Shown here: one piece after another, positions 1-9,468 of the stretch
Layout of the letters: every line of letters starts with the position of its first letter
Numbering within the stretch: position 1 is the stretch's first letter
NCBI GenBank assembly: GCA_024636345.1
Contig: JAGXHG010000005.1
Span: 24,784-88,783, forward strand
DNA from: Desulfobulbaceae bacterium
Lineage (GTDB): Bacteria; Desulfobacterota; Desulfobulbia; Desulfobulbales; Desulfocapsaceae
DNA: 64,000 nt
Direction: 5' to 3'
Program-made: the position numbers and the translations under genes
Notes under the pieces: model-generated
What the model was told of the DNA's origin: nothing
What the model saw: the letters and a program-made list of their open reading frames with translations, nothing else
The model's database searches: none

Positions 1-217
1 GGTTGGAGTCCACCCCGCCATACTGGCTGCAGGTGATATTGCTAGCCTTGAGACTGGCTAGGACCCGCTCCAGCAGGCCGCTTTTGATTACTGAGTTACG
101 GCCATAAACCAGTAGGACTTTCTTGATTTCGGCAGCGTTGAGCTCGGCGCCAATCAGGGCCTCCATGCCGGCGCCGAAGATGATTTTGGTCGGGTTGTGA
201 AAGGTGAAATCAAACAT
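1..217 (-). CDS. Iron-containing alcohol dehydrogenase, N-terminal part (runs off the left edge)
   Basis: The first 72 codons are visible. The protein begins MFDFTFHNPTKIIFGAG, the typical start of the butanol-dehydrogenase/YqhD branch of iron-dependent alcohol dehydrogenases, followed by KKVLLVYGRNSVIKSG, matching the first beta strand and Gly-rich turn of the NAD(P)-binding half. The family reduces aldehydes to alcohols in the cytoplasm with NAD(P)H and an active-site metal. The metal ligands would lie outside the window. The ATG at 217 has an AGGAGA ribosome site about 8 bases upstream, which supports this start. It is a different subfamily from the iron-dehydrogenase fragment at 26 kb. 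Confidence 0.85.
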   Translation of the reverse strand, partial: MFDFTFHNPTKIIFGAGMEALIGAELNAAEIKKVLLVYGRNSVIKSGLLERVLASLKASNITCSQYGGVDSN

Positions 218-437
218 GAGTCTCTCCTTGTGGTGGATGTTCTGGTTTTTTGTGCTCGCTTTGAGGACAGAGGACAACTGAGAATAAGGTATCATTCTTT
301 GGCTGAAAGTGCCAATTTTTCCGGCTCCTCGACCATTATGGGGGGTGTTGCAGGCGGTGCCGTACCTCGCTATGTCAGGTTGGCGGAATATGGTCGCATG
401 TAAAACGTGGTCTGTCCCCGATTTATTCTAATGCGTG

Positions 438-1106
438 TTATTCAATAGTATCTATGGACAGGCTACCAATTCCAAGTTTATCATTTAATTTTGCCTGCGC
501 ATCAAGGGCCTGTTGCAATAGTTCCCTCGCATATGTTTTGACTCCTTGAGGGGTCCGCTGGTCCTCCACTACCTGCGACGCACGCACCACGTTTTCAACA
601 TTACGGCCAATTTGCTCTATCTGTCTCTTCTGGAAATCCACGCGAGCGCGCTCCTCACGTTCACTCGCGTAATATAGATCAACTAACGCAGGAGCCCAGC
701 CTGACAAGTCAATGGATGGCGGCGAGTGAAGCTTTAGTTCAACGATCTTCAGTTCGTACTCGTGAGTCCATATGAGAGGCTTGTAGTGTTCATCTTCTCG
801 GCGATAGACGACTGCCTGAGGCCTCTCCTGTATGATTTGCCAGAAACTCTGTGGGTTCTCCGCCTTTTCCGTCAAGGAGACATAATTGCCTTCCTCATCG
901 TAAGCTAGGCCACCGGCTTCCCAACGCTTTGGAAGTCGTTCAGCGACCACAAAATCGCTATCAACTACTTTGTGGTCCCAATAGCACTGGGAAATGACGG
1001 CAGCATATAAAACCGATAAGTAGTTGCCAGAAGTCCTCGTGATGTATTCCCCAAGGCGCCACGGCAATATGTCCTTCGTGGACTTAATAGCGACTGTTCC
1101 TCTCAT
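438..1106 (-). CDS. Hypothetical protein, 222 residues
   Basis: I do not recognise this protein. It has no signal peptide or membrane segment. The N-terminal two thirds look globular and rich in Trp and Tyr. Residues from about 150 onward form a charged, probably helical region that may be a coiled coil. It is a single intact frame with an ATG start and stands alone between the alcohol dehydrogenase and the AT-rich gene at 1189. Its base composition is close to that of the chromosome, unlike its right neighbour. No function is assigned. Confidence 0.55.
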   Translation of the reverse strand: MRGTVAIKSTKDILPWRLGEYITRTSGNYLSVLYAAVISQCYWDHKVVDSDFVVAERLPKRWEAGGLAYDEEGNYVSLTEKAENPQSFWQIIQERPQAVVYRREDEHYKPLIWTHEYELKIVELKLHSPPSIDLSGWAPALVDLYYASEREERARVDFQKRQIEQIGRNVENVVRASQVVEDQRTPQGVKTYARELLQQALDAQAKLNDKLGIGSLSIDTIE

Positions 1107-1188
1107 GTTATCTCCAATTCGACTGGCAGCTCAAATGCTGGCATTACCTGCGCGCTGTTAGCGTTGGTGAATGCTTATGTTATGTGAA

Positions 1189-2172
1189 TTACGGTTCTTG
1201 TTCAAGGATTCCGTTAATGTCAAAATAATCGAGTTCCTCGTATGAATCCAAAACCAGCCCACAAAAATGACAAGTAAGGGAATCAACAAAAACACCTGAA
1301 AGATACCCATGTCCGTCATCTATGTCATAATCGGGTTCAATCCTTACTAATGCATCGTTTTCGCAGACTGGGCATGAAATTATGTCATACATGAAGTCAT
1401 TTGATTTTTGTTTAAGCAAACTGGCTGTAGTTTTCTTGGCACTTTCGACTTGATCTCTATTTTCTTTATTTGTAGACCAGATATCCATGTGGTGTTGGAT
1501 TTTAACATTTATTTTATGTTCAAATTCTTCTGCCTCAAAAATTTCAAAAGCAATCTTTTTTACATGATTTGTATTTTCTTCGAAAAATTCTTCTGTCTTC
1601 AGGCCAATTTCTTTTGAAAAGTGTTCGATAACTGGGAATAATTCTTTTTGGAGTAATCTCTTGAGCTTTTCGACTTTTAATTCGGAGAGTGGCCGATGAA
1701 CAATTACGTCACGGTAATTTGATAAGGTGTATAGAAGGCTGGAATTTTTATGCGCGCTCTCAGAAAAAACCTTTACACGGCTCAGAGACAGTTTGAAAGT
1801 AAGTACGTCACCGTCAGGCTTTGTAGATATTTCACTATTTTGTTCAATGTTTTCAAGCATTCTTGTTTTGTATAATGAAGGCGCAGAATTCTTGAACTCT
1901 TGATTTTTTAGAATGTAAATTGGGTTTATATCGTACAATAAACCTTTTAATATTCTTTCTATACCAAGCGCAAAATAAAGTATTCCTTCAATTATCGAGT
2001 CATTAGTCATTTGACTCGATAGAAATTCTCCTGCTCTTTTTATGAAAAATTTTGAATCCCTAAAGTATTCGTTCAAGATTATTTCCTTTATTATTTCACA
2101 TAACCGTTTGATTAGGTCTGTCTTTGCCTCGAAAGACGAGCCTGTTGGAAAATTATAAAATTTATTCATCAT
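1189..2172 (-). CDS. Unknown protein with HEPN-like R-x4-H motif and C-terminal zinc ribbon
   Basis: The 327-residue product is strongly helical in its first half. A segment at about residues 62-80 (FALGIERILKGLL) resembles the helix that opens many HEPN domains, and R154-DVIV-H159 fits the R-x4-6-H catalytic motif of HEPN ribonucleases. The C-terminus carries two Cys pairs (C267/C270 and C301/C304) that would form a zinc ribbon. The gene is clearly more AT-rich than the flanking chromosome, suggesting acquisition. HEPN proteins often act as RNA-cleaving toxins or defence effectors. Here that is an inference from the motif only. The two-residue MM start is uncertain because no clear ribosome site precedes it. 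Confidence 0.6.
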   Translation of the reverse strand: MMNKFYNFPTGSSFEAKTDLIKRLCEIIKEIILNEYFRDSKFFIKRAGEFLSSQMTNDSIIEGILYFALGIERILKGLLYDINPIYILKNQEFKNSAPSLYKTRMLENIEQNSEISTKPDGDVLTFKLSLSRVKVFSESAHKNSSLLYTLSNYRDVIVHRPLSELKVEKLKRLLQKELFPVIEHFSKEIGLKTEEFFEENTNHVKKIAFEIFEAEEFEHKINVKIQHHMDIWSTNKENRDQVESAKKTTASLLKQKSNDFMYDIISCPVCENDALVRIEPDYDIDDGHGYLSGVFVDSLTCHFCGLVLDSYEELDYFDINGILEQEP

Positions 2173-2190
2173 AGGCAGGGCCAGGGGGGA

Positions 2191-2307
2191 ATGTCAAACG
2201 ATAATATGTTCCGTATTCTGAGTGATCTCTGTAAACCATTGGATGGTAAGTCTCATTTGGTGCTCCGGCGTTGTAACTGTGGCGCGTTGTTGTATTGTCG
2301 TTGTTGA
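2191..2307 (+). CDS. Possible small Cys-rich protein, 38 residues
   Basis: A short frame starts with ATG directly after a purine-rich GGGGGGA stretch and ends in a Cys-rich tail (RRCNCGALLYCRC). The purine run lies too close to the ATG for an ideal ribosome site. No family is recognised. It could also be the degraded end of a larger gene. It is listed because the Cys pattern is non-random and the surrounding 270 bases hold nothing else. Confidence 0.2.
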   Translation: MSNDNMFRILSDLCKPLDGKSHLVLRRCNCGALLYCRC

Positions 2308-2444
2308 TGGTTGAAAAAGGAACAAAAGGGTCGATATCGCAAGCGGCTTTTGCCTCCAGTGTTTATTGTGGAGGTTCCGGATGTCGGGATGAGCTTTTCG
2401 TGGCGTTTACTTGATGTATGTTTTCGTTTTGACAGGAGAATGGG

Positions 2445-4346
2445 TTGACGGGTAATAAATTAGCAAGGCCAACCAGTTCAGTCAGGCAAAAGCCGAGAGC
2501 ATCGGCTGCAGCCTCTGTGTCTGCACCGGGCGGCGGGAGCATCCAACCGCTGCCTGCTTCGCGGGAGGAATGTGCGGCGCGCGGCTGGGATCAGGTGGAT
2601 GTGGTGCTGGTCAGCGGTGATGCCTATATCGATCACCCCTCCTTTGGCATCGCCCTGATCGGCAGGCTGCTGGAGAGCCATGGCTACCGGGTGGCCATCC
2701 TGGCGCAGCCCCGGTATGACCGGCTCGATGACTTTCTCCAGTTCGGCCCGCCCCGTCTTTTCTGGGGGATCAGCGGCGGCAATCTGGACTCCATTGTCGC
2801 CAATTATTCCGGCAACGGCAAGGTGCGCACCGAGGATGCCTATTCGCCGGGCGGCAATCCATGGCGTGACGGCGAGAAGGGCAGGACCAACCGGCGCCGG
2901 CCTGATCGCGCCAGCCTCATATATGCCAATCTGGCTCGCGCCGCCTGCAAGGGTGTGCCCATTATCCTGGGCGGGGTCGAAGCCTCGCTGCGTCGCTTTG
3001 TTCATTATGATTATCAGCAGGGGAAATTGCGCGCCTCACTGCTGACCGACGCCAAGGGTGATCTGCTCATTTACGGCATGGGTGAGCGGGCGGTGGTTGA
3101 GGCCGCTGACCGTCTGGCTGCAGGCAAGGGACTCGACGGGATTGCGGGCAGCTGCGAGCGTTTGACCGAAGCGGAATTCCAGTCACGTTTTCCTGATCTT
3201 CCCGCAAATCTTTCACCGACAGGCAATGAGTCCTGCGCTCTCCTGCCGTCCTGGGAGGCAATACAGCAGGACAAACGGCTGTTCATGGAGGCGGAGCAGA
3301 TGGTCGACATTCATGCCCGCGGCTGCCTGCCGAACCTGCTGGTTCAGCGCCAGCAGAGCGCCTGGCTCATTCAGCATCCGGCGGCCTTGCCGCTGACCAC
3401 CGCCGAGCTGGATCAGATGTATGAGTTGCCCTACAGCCGGAAACCCCATCCGGCCACCCCGGATATCCCAGCCTACCGCATGATCTGCCATTCCCTGACC
3501 ATTGTCCGCGGCTGTTCCGGCAACTGCTCGTTCTGCGCCATCACCCGTCATCAGGGGCCGATCATCAGCAGCCGCAGCCCGGCATCAATCCTGCGCGAGG
3601 CCGGGATCGTCAGCGCCATGGACAACTTTACCGGCGTCATCAGCGATCTGGGCGGCCCCACCGCCAATCTTTATCGGACCAGTTGCAAGGTTGGTTCCTG
3701 CCGCAAGCACGATTGCCTCTACCCGAAGATCTGTCCTAATCTGCAGGTGGATGAAGAGACTTTCCTGAACCTGCTGCACGATATCTCGAAGACAGCAGGC
3801 GTCAATCATGTCTTTATCTCTTCCGGCCTGCGCATGGAATTGCTGCTCAAGACGCCCCGTCTGTTGCAGGAGATTATTCGCAGTCACACCCCAGGGGCTA
3901 TGAAAATCGCCCCGGAGCATACGGAAGGGGAGGTGCTGACCCTTATGCACAAGGAATCACATCAGCAGTTGATTGATTTCCTGCACCAGTGTCGTCAGGT
4001 GGCGGCAGGGATTGGTAAAAAGATCATCTTTACCCCCTATTTGATTTCCTCCCATCCCGGCTGTACCGCCAGGGATACCGAGGCCATGACCAGAAAACTG
4101 CGCGCCCTTGATCTGCCGGTCAAGCAGTTTCAGGATTTCACCCCGACCCCGGGCACCCTGTCCACTGCCATGTATGTCACCGGCCTGCATCGGGATACCA
4201 ATAAGCCTATTCCGGTTGCCCGCAACCAGTCGGAGCGAAAAGAGCAGCGTGGCCTGCTGGAAAGACAGATGCAGGGAGTTGGTCAGCGCGGGAAACAGAC
4301 GGCAACGACCAGAAAGGATTCACTGCCGAGAAGAAGTAAAAAATAG
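2445..4346 (+). CDS. YgiQ-family radical SAM protein
   Basis: This is a cytoplasmic 4Fe-4S radical S-adenosylmethionine enzyme of the YgiQ (UPF0313) family, whose reaction is not known. The N-terminal part (about residues 45-220) has the B12-binding-like fold features of the family. The radical SAM core starts near residue 350 with C357-x3-C361-x2-C364 in GCSGNCSFCAITRHQG. The C-terminal part carries the HTPGAMKIAPEHT and DFTPTPGTLSTAMY segments typical of the family. At 633 residues it is shorter than the E. coli protein. The start is TTG at 2445, chosen because AGGAG lies just upstream and the in-between ATG runs into a stop. The N-terminal 35 residues are low in complexity. Confidence 0.92.
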   Translation: MTGNKLARPTSSVRQKPRASAAASVSAPGGGSIQPLPASREECAARGWDQVDVVLVSGDAYIDHPSFGIALIGRLLESHGYRVAILAQPRYDRLDDFLQFGPPRLFWGISGGNLDSIVANYSGNGKVRTEDAYSPGGNPWRDGEKGRTNRRRPDRASLIYANLARAACKGVPIILGGVEASLRRFVHYDYQQGKLRASLLTDAKGDLLIYGMGERAVVEAADRLAAGKGLDGIAGSCERLTEAEFQSRFPDLPANLSPTGNESCALLPSWEAIQQDKRLFMEAEQMVDIHARGCLPNLLVQRQQSAWLIQHPAALPLTTAELDQMYELPYSRKPHPATPDIPAYRMICHSLTIVRGCSGNCSFCAITRHQGPIISSRSPASILREAGIVSAMDNFTGVISDLGGPTANLYRTSCKVGSCRKHDCLYPKICPNLQVDEETFLNLLHDISKTAGVNHVFISSGLRMELLLKTPRLLQEIIRSHTPGAMKIAPEHTEGEVLTLMHKESHQQLIDFLHQCRQVAAGIGKKIIFTPYLISSHPGCTARDTEAMTRKLRALDLPVKQFQDFTPTPGTLSTAMYVTGLHRDTNKPIPVARNQSERKEQRGLLERQMQGVGQRGKQTATTRKDSLPRRSKK

Positions 4347-4459
4347 GAATGATTATCTTTATCTCTTTACAGGGGGATAAAAATGAACCATAATATGGAA
4401 CATATCTTGAAGGTGACGGAGTATCTAAATTCGTAAATTCCCAGTATGGAGGGGTAATC

Positions 4460-4903
4460 ATGTGCCAGGAAGTAAATAGAGATTGCAGTTGTGGAAAGGA
4501 AAAAGTCTCCTTTCATCTGCGTGATAATATCATGAGCCAGGAGGTTATTGATCGCCTGTTCTGCCCGTCTTGTTCAGGGACGGTTGCCCTTGAGAACGAG
4601 AGTATGGTTGAGGATAACGGATGGGTTATTGAATATGATATGGATCTGGCCCGCATGTATGCCATTGCCAAATTAGGTGTGGAGCCGGATCAGGTGCAGC
4701 CTGGCTTTGTCTTTGATGAGGGATATGTCACCTGGCGTGAGATGTATCCAGGTGAGAGCAGGGATATTGCCGATGAGCGGGCACGAATTATCTCCATGAA
4801 GGAGAAAAATCCTCAGGAGTATTTGACTACCATCAATGCATGGGCAGTTGAACGGATTGCTCGGTTGAAAGCAGAGGGGTGGCGGAAAGCGAAACGCGCG
4901 TAA
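4460..4903 (+). CDS. Hypothetical protein with N-terminal Cys pairs
   Basis: The 147-residue cytoplasmic protein starts with two Cys pairs (CSCG near residue 10 and CPSC near 34) that suggest one bound metal ion, probably zinc. The rest is acidic and helical with several Trp and Tyr residues. ATG at 4460 is preceded by GGAGGGG. It lies 113 bases downstream of the YgiQ gene on the same strand, so the two could be co-transcribed. I recognise no named family. Confidence 0.65.
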   Translation: MCQEVNRDCSCGKEKVSFHLRDNIMSQEVIDRLFCPSCSGTVALENESMVEDNGWVIEYDMDLARMYAIAKLGVEPDQVQPGFVFDEGYVTWREMYPGESRDIADERARIISMKEKNPQEYLTTINAWAVERIARLKAEGWRKAKRA

Positions 4904-4920
4904 GAACGGTTTCCCTGATT

Positions 4921-6045
4921 TTATTGTTGCTGGCTGACCACGGGGAGGCTGGCAACAACCTTTCTCTTTCCTTGCTTCTCAATGGTGCCGGCGACCGTTG
5001 ATGTCTGTTGTGAAAAACCGTACTCTACCAGTGCCTTGAGATCCGCCCACATGGTTCTGCTGCCCATGATCGCGACGATGATCTCACTGGATCCTCTCTT
5101 GAATTTCCCTACATAGGTCTGTCCGGCGGCATTGGTAAAACCGGTTTTGCCGCCTTGCGCACCTTCTATCTGCCACAGGGCCTTGTTGTGATTGCGGAGC
5201 AGTTTTCCCTCTGCGGTATGGGCCTTGACCTGTTTCATCCTCTGCGAGAATTCTTTATCCTGCATGACGTGCCTGAAGATAGTGGCCAAGTCTCTGGCGG
5301 TGCTGCTTTGTCCTTCAGCGGTCAAGCCATTGGCGGTCTTGCAGACTGTTTTTTGGGCGCCCCAGAGTTTGGCTCGCAGGGTCATCATTCGGGCAAAGGA
5401 TTTCTCTGAACCGGCAATTTTTTCGGCCAGGGCAACGCTGGCATCATTGGCCGAAGAGAGCAGGACGGCATTGATAAGGTCATCGGCCTTGTACCGCTTC
5501 TTTCTTTCAAGATAGACCTTGGAGCTTGGTTGTTCGGCGGCCTTGGAGCTGACCGAGACAGAGTCGTTGGAGTCAAGGGACTTGATGGCAATCATACCGG
5601 TCAGGATCTTGATGGTGCTGGCTGGCTGGCGGGGGGTGTCAGGAGACACTGCAAAAATGGTCTGACCGTTGGCTGCATCCATGATGATGGCGCTTTTGGC
5701 TGAGATCTTCTTCTGGAGTTTCTTGTTGCCCTGAGAATAATACTGGGTCGTTTTGACCTCGGTGTCAGCTACTGCCTGTGCCGTAAGAGCAGCTTCAGGC
5801 CTGACCGTACGGATGTTTTTTTTATATGGAGAGATGTCCTTGTAGTTTCCGAGGACCTTTATTTCCTGGGGGATATCTTTATTGATGGTACTCTTTGTCT
5901 GGTTCGAAGTCACTGATCGTTTGGCCTTGTCCTGCAGCACAGGAACGGCCATTGTCGGTGTGGCCGATAGTCCGATAAAAAAACAACAGAGTAATAGGCA
6001 GGTCAATGGCAAAGAGAGGATCGGTAATTTTATCATAGGGGCCAA
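4921..6045 (-). CDS. D-alanyl-D-alanine carboxypeptidase (PBP5/6, DacA/DacC family)
   Basis: This is an exported serine peptidase of the S11 family that trims the terminal D-Ala from peptidoglycan pentapeptides. All three penicillin-binding motifs are present: S143-T-I-K146, S198-A-N200 and K300-T-G302. A hydrophobic signal segment spans about residues 7-33. A Lys/Thr-rich linker of about 85 residues precedes the catalytic domain. At 374 residues the C-terminal beta domain and membrane anchor of PBP5 look short or missing, more like DacF or the endopeptidase PBP7. Two starts are possible, TTG at 6045 and ATG at 6036. Neither has a good ribosome site. Confidence 0.9.
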   Translation of the reverse strand: MAPMIKLPILSLPLTCLLLCCFFIGLSATPTMAVPVLQDKAKRSVTSNQTKSTINKDIPQEIKVLGNYKDISPYKKNIRTVRPEAALTAQAVADTEVKTTQYYSQGNKKLQKKISAKSAIIMDAANGQTIFAVSPDTPRQPASTIKILTGMIAIKSLDSNDSVSVSSKAAEQPSSKVYLERKKRYKADDLINAVLLSSANDASVALAEKIAGSEKSFARMMTLRAKLWGAQKTVCKTANGLTAEGQSSTARDLATIFRHVMQDKEFSQRMKQVKAHTAEGKLLRNHNKALWQIEGAQGGKTGFTNAAGQTYVGKFKRGSSEIIVAIMGSRTMWADLKALVEYGFSQQTSTVAGTIEKQGKRKVVASLPVVSQQQ

Positions 6046-6320
6046 GTGTGTTCAGATGGACAGGAAGTGGTGTAAGAAATTATAAATCTTAACTATTTTT
6101 ATATAACAGGCTGTTGCTTGTCAAGAAATTAAAGCATTTTTTTTTTAAGAAACAAAAATAAGCGTTTCGAGCTTGGTTCACTGTTTCTTCTTAATTGACC
6201 GAAAAGTTTGTTTTAGGTAAGATCGGATACGATTATACCAGTAACTGGCGGTCCACATCTCTTCCCACTATCTCCATGATTGTCAGGTTCACAATAACAC
6301 AATATGAAAAGGGGCGTTCC

Positions 6321-8024
6321 GTGCCGGATGACACCAGTGTGCATATGACCTTGAATGATATTATCGATGCAAGTCAGAAAAAATTTGCTGACTTGCCGGC
6401 GGTAGGAATGGCCCTTGAAACTCCTCTGAGCTATCAGGTTTTTTATGAGCGGATTATTGCTCTGGCTTTACGCTTGTCGAGGGAAGGGATCAAAAAAGGT
6501 GATCATATTGCCATCTTGGCGGAAAATTCTCAGAACTGGGGTGCTGCCTATTTTGCCATTGTCCGTCTGGGAGCTGTCGCCGTTCCCATCTTGCCTGATC
6601 TGCCGGAGGCGGATGTCCATCATATCCTCACAGAGATGCGGGTACCGGTTCTTTTTGTCACCGAGCGGCAGATAGAAAAAATATATGAGTTAAATCAGAA
6701 GAGCCTGAAGCGGATTGTTATGCTCGATGACTCTGCTGCCAGTCTCGACTTTCTTGCTGTGGAGACCTTCTCGGGCTATCTGGCAGGTGCTCTGGAAATG
6801 CGGGAAGAGGCTGTAGCAAAAGGGAATATCGTCTTTGATAAGGTGCTTGAAGATGATCTGGCGTCTATCCTCTATACCTCAGGGACCTCAGGATATTCCA
6901 AGGCAGTCATGCTCAGTCATAAGAATCTGGCCGCTAATGCCAGGTCCGCTTCTGCCATGATTGATGTCGAGCCGGGAGCTGTTTTTCTTTCCATTCTTCC
7001 CATGTCACACACCTATGAGTTTACAGTAGGATTTATCCTGCCCCTGTTGCGGGGTGCCAGAATTGCTTATGCAGGTAAGACACCGACGCCGGCCGTCCTG
7101 CAGAGAATCTGCAGTCAGGAAAAGCCGTATGCCATATTCGCTGTGCCTCTGGTGCTTGAAAAAATTTATAAAAAACGGGTACTCCCAAAGATCAGCAAGA
7201 GTTTCGCCTTGTCCCTCATTTGTAAGTTCGGGGCGGGGAAAAAATTTGTCCATAAACGTGTCGGGGCAAAGTTGCTGGAGTTCTTCGGCGGAAATCTGCA
7301 ACTGATGGGGATAGGTGGGGCGGCCCTCAACCCGGAGGTTGAACAGTTTTTGTATGATGCGGGTTTCCCTTACCTTATCGGCTATGGTTTGACTGAGTGT
7401 GCGCCTCTGCTGGCAGGTGGGCCGCCAGGCGATAAAACTATTGCTGTCGGTTCAACCGGCAAGCCTGTTCCCGGAGTTAAGGTGAAAATTGTCAACCCTG
7501 ATCCCCAGACTGGTATCGGCGAGATTTATGGCTGTGGCCCGAATGTGATGCAGGGCTACTATAATGATCCGGACGCCACCGCTGAAGCTATCACCGAAGA
7601 TGGCTGGTTGGCCACCGGGGACCTAGGGTACATTGATGATCTGGGTAATTTGCATGTCCGGGGTCGATCCAAGAATGTTATTGTCATGTCCAATGGTGAA
7701 AATGTCTATCCCGAGGCCATTGAACATAAGATGAATGTGCGTCCCTGGGTTGTGGATTCGCTGGTGGTTGAAAACAATAACCGCCTGGAGGCCTGGGTCT
7801 ATCCTGATTATGAGTATGTCGATGCGGCAACTACAGATCAGTCACGGCTTCAGCGCCATGAGTACATAGAAGGGCTGCTGGTGGAGATGCGTACGGAGAT
7901 AAATGAACAGGTGTCGCCGGCTGCGCGATTGACCAGGATTCTTGAGCGCCGGGAACCCTTTGTCAAGACAGCAACCCATAAGATTAAACGGTATCTTTAT
8001 GCTGATGGAAACATGATCTTGTGA
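6321..8024 (+). CDS. Long-chain acyl-CoA synthetase (AMP-binding enzyme)
   Basis: The enzyme activates a carboxylic acid, probably a long-chain fatty acid, through an acyl-adenylate to acyl-CoA. The P-loop YTSGTSGYSK, the YGLTECAP motif, the ATGDLGYID motif and the RSKNVIV hinge are all visible, and the C-terminal lysine region (KTATHKIKR) is intact. The start is uncertain. The open frame extends back to a TTG at 6195, and GTG 6321 (with AAGGGG upstream), ATG 6276 and ATG 6345 are all possible. The FadL-type outer membrane channel follows 85 bases downstream on the same strand, so uptake and activation of fatty acids are probably coupled. Confidence 0.9.
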   Translation: MPDDTSVHMTLNDIIDASQKKFADLPAVGMALETPLSYQVFYERIIALALRLSREGIKKGDHIAILAENSQNWGAAYFAIVRLGAVAVPILPDLPEADVHHILTEMRVPVLFVTERQIEKIYELNQKSLKRIVMLDDSAASLDFLAVETFSGYLAGALEMREEAVAKGNIVFDKVLEDDLASILYTSGTSGYSKAVMLSHKNLAANARSASAMIDVEPGAVFLSILPMSHTYEFTVGFILPLLRGARIAYAGKTPTPAVLQRICSQEKPYAIFAVPLVLEKIYKKRVLPKISKSFALSLICKFGAGKKFVHKRVGAKLLEFFGGNLQLMGIGGAALNPEVEQFLYDAGFPYLIGYGLTECAPLLAGGPPGDKTIAVGSTGKPVPGVKVKIVNPDPQTGIGEIYGCGPNVMQGYYNDPDATAEAITEDGWLATGDLGYIDDLGNLHVRGRSKNVIVMSNGENVYPEAIEHKMNVRPWVVDSLVVENNNRLEAWVYPDYEYVDAATTDQSRLQRHEYIEGLLVEMRTEINEQVSPAARLTRILERREPFVKTATHKIKRYLYADGNMIL

Positions 8025-8109
8025 GACCATGGCTTCTGCAAGGTGTGTATCTATTGGTCAACCGGATGCTCTGGTTGATTGGAAAGAAAAATCTCATTGA
8101 GGAGTAGAA

Positions 8110-9345
8110 ATGAAGAAGATAATCTCTGTGGTTTCCCTGGCAGCTCTTTTGACTGGTGGGTCAGCCTGGGCTTCCGGCTACCGGATTCCCGAGCAGTCGG
8201 TGGATTCAACAGCAAAGGCAGGAGCTAATATCGCCTCAGCCGATGGTGCTGATGCCAGTTATTTCAATCCGGCCAATATGTCCTGGAGCAGTGCTGATAC
8301 ATGGCAGGTTGAGGGTGATCTTACCTATATCCATCTGACATCGGTAAGCTATACCGATGATCGATCGGTAGCCATGAATGGTGAGTCCGAGAAAGAGAAC
8401 TTCCTGTTGCCAACGGTGTTCATGGTTTCCCCTGAGTATAATAACTTCAGGGTTGGTTTTTCCGTAACCGCCCCCTATGGTCTGTCCAAGCGCTGGCAAC
8501 AGCCCTTCCCTCGAACCTTTTCCGAAGAATACAGCCTCAAGGTTTTTGATATCAACCCCACGATTTCTTATAAACTTTGTGACTATTTCTCCATTGCCGC
8601 AGGTCCGCGCATACTTTACAGTTCTGCGAAAGTGAGCAGCAATGGTGTTGTCTCTCGTGCGATGGGCTATACTGCGACCCGTTTTATGGAAGGAGACACC
8701 ACTGAGTTGGGTTGGAACGCCGCTCTTTCCGCCCGGCCGATGAAGAACATGACCCTGGCGGTGACCTATCGTTCCGAGGTGGATCTTGATCTCGAAGGTG
8801 ACGCCCTTCTTGGCTCCAATACCCAGGCTGCTCCCGTAGCCACAGGTGGCAGTGTCAGCATTCCGGCTCCAGCGGTTTTGAGTCTCTCCGCGGCCTATAC
8901 CTTTGATAAGTTGACCGTTGACCTGACCTGGGATCGTACCTATTGGTCAGACTATGAGAATATCATCTTTCAATATGATACTACCCTGCGCAATCCGGTA
9001 TTAATCGGCGCCTTTGGTGCTCCCATTGTCAAAAACTGGGATGACAGCGATACCTACCGCCTGGGGCTTTCCTATGACCTCAATGAGACCTGGACCCTGA
9101 TGGCGGGGTTTGCCTATGACCAAACTCCTGTGCCTGACGCCACTTTGGGCTTTGAGCTCCCTGACTCCGACGCCTACCTCTATTCCGTGGGCGCACGCTA
9201 CCGGGTGAGTGAACAGGTGGAGCTTGGTGCCGGCTATCTCTATGATTATAAAAAGAGCCGCTCGGTCACCAATGCCATCGTGGACGGTACTTTTACCGAT
9301 TCTGCCGCCCATCTTCTGACTGTAGGGCTTACCTATACCTTCTAA
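8110..9345 (+). CDS. fadL: FadL/OmpP1-family outer membrane transport protein
   Basis: This is a 411-residue outer membrane beta-barrel for hydrophobic compounds such as long-chain fatty acids. A signal peptide (about residues 1-21, cut near AWA-SGYRIPEQ) is followed by the FadL hatch sequence with Asn-Pro-Ala (FNPANMSW). The rest alternates hydrophobic and polar residues in strands and ends in the aromatic YTF typical of barrel proteins. GAGGAG precedes the ATG. It follows the acyl-CoA synthetase and is terminated by the strong hairpin at 9363-9413. The substrate is inferred from the family and the neighbour. Confidence 0.92.
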   Translation: MKKIISVVSLAALLTGGSAWASGYRIPEQSVDSTAKAGANIASADGADASYFNPANMSWSSADTWQVEGDLTYIHLTSVSYTDDRSVAMNGESEKENFLLPTVFMVSPEYNNFRVGFSVTAPYGLSKRWQQPFPRTFSEEYSLKVFDINPTISYKLCDYFSIAAGPRILYSSAKVSSNGVVSRAMGYTATRFMEGDTTELGWNAALSARPMKNMTLAVTYRSEVDLDLEGDALLGSNTQAAPVATGGSVSIPAPAVLSLSAAYTFDKLTVDLTWDRTYWSDYENIIFQYDTTLRNPVLIGAFGAPIVKNWDDSDTYRLGLSYDLNETWTLMAGFAYDQTPVPDATLGFELPDSDAYLYSVGARYRVSEQVELGAGYLYDYKKSRSVTNAIVDGTFTDSAAHLLTVGLTYTF

Positions 9346-9362
9346 TTCTAAGTTGCCTTCAT

Positions 9363-9413
9363 CAGCGTTCAGCTTCCTGGCAGAGCAATTGTCTGACTGG
9401 AAGCTGAACGCTG
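9363..9413 (+). terminator. Terminator after fadL
   Basis: A perfect 15-base inverted repeat (9363-9377 and 9399-9413) encloses a 21-base loop that can itself pair (CAGA with TCTG). It is followed by AACACTTTCTTG and then a run of eight T. It lies 18 bases after the fadL stop and separates that operon from umuDC. Confidence 0.85.
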
Positions 9414-9468
9414 AACACTTTCTTGTTTTTTTTCTTTCCACTTGCGGTCTTGGTACTATGGTTGCCCC

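Noticed and set aside
2478..3950. Minus-strand frames opposite the YgiQ gene
   Set aside because: Produced by the high third-position GC of the real gene.
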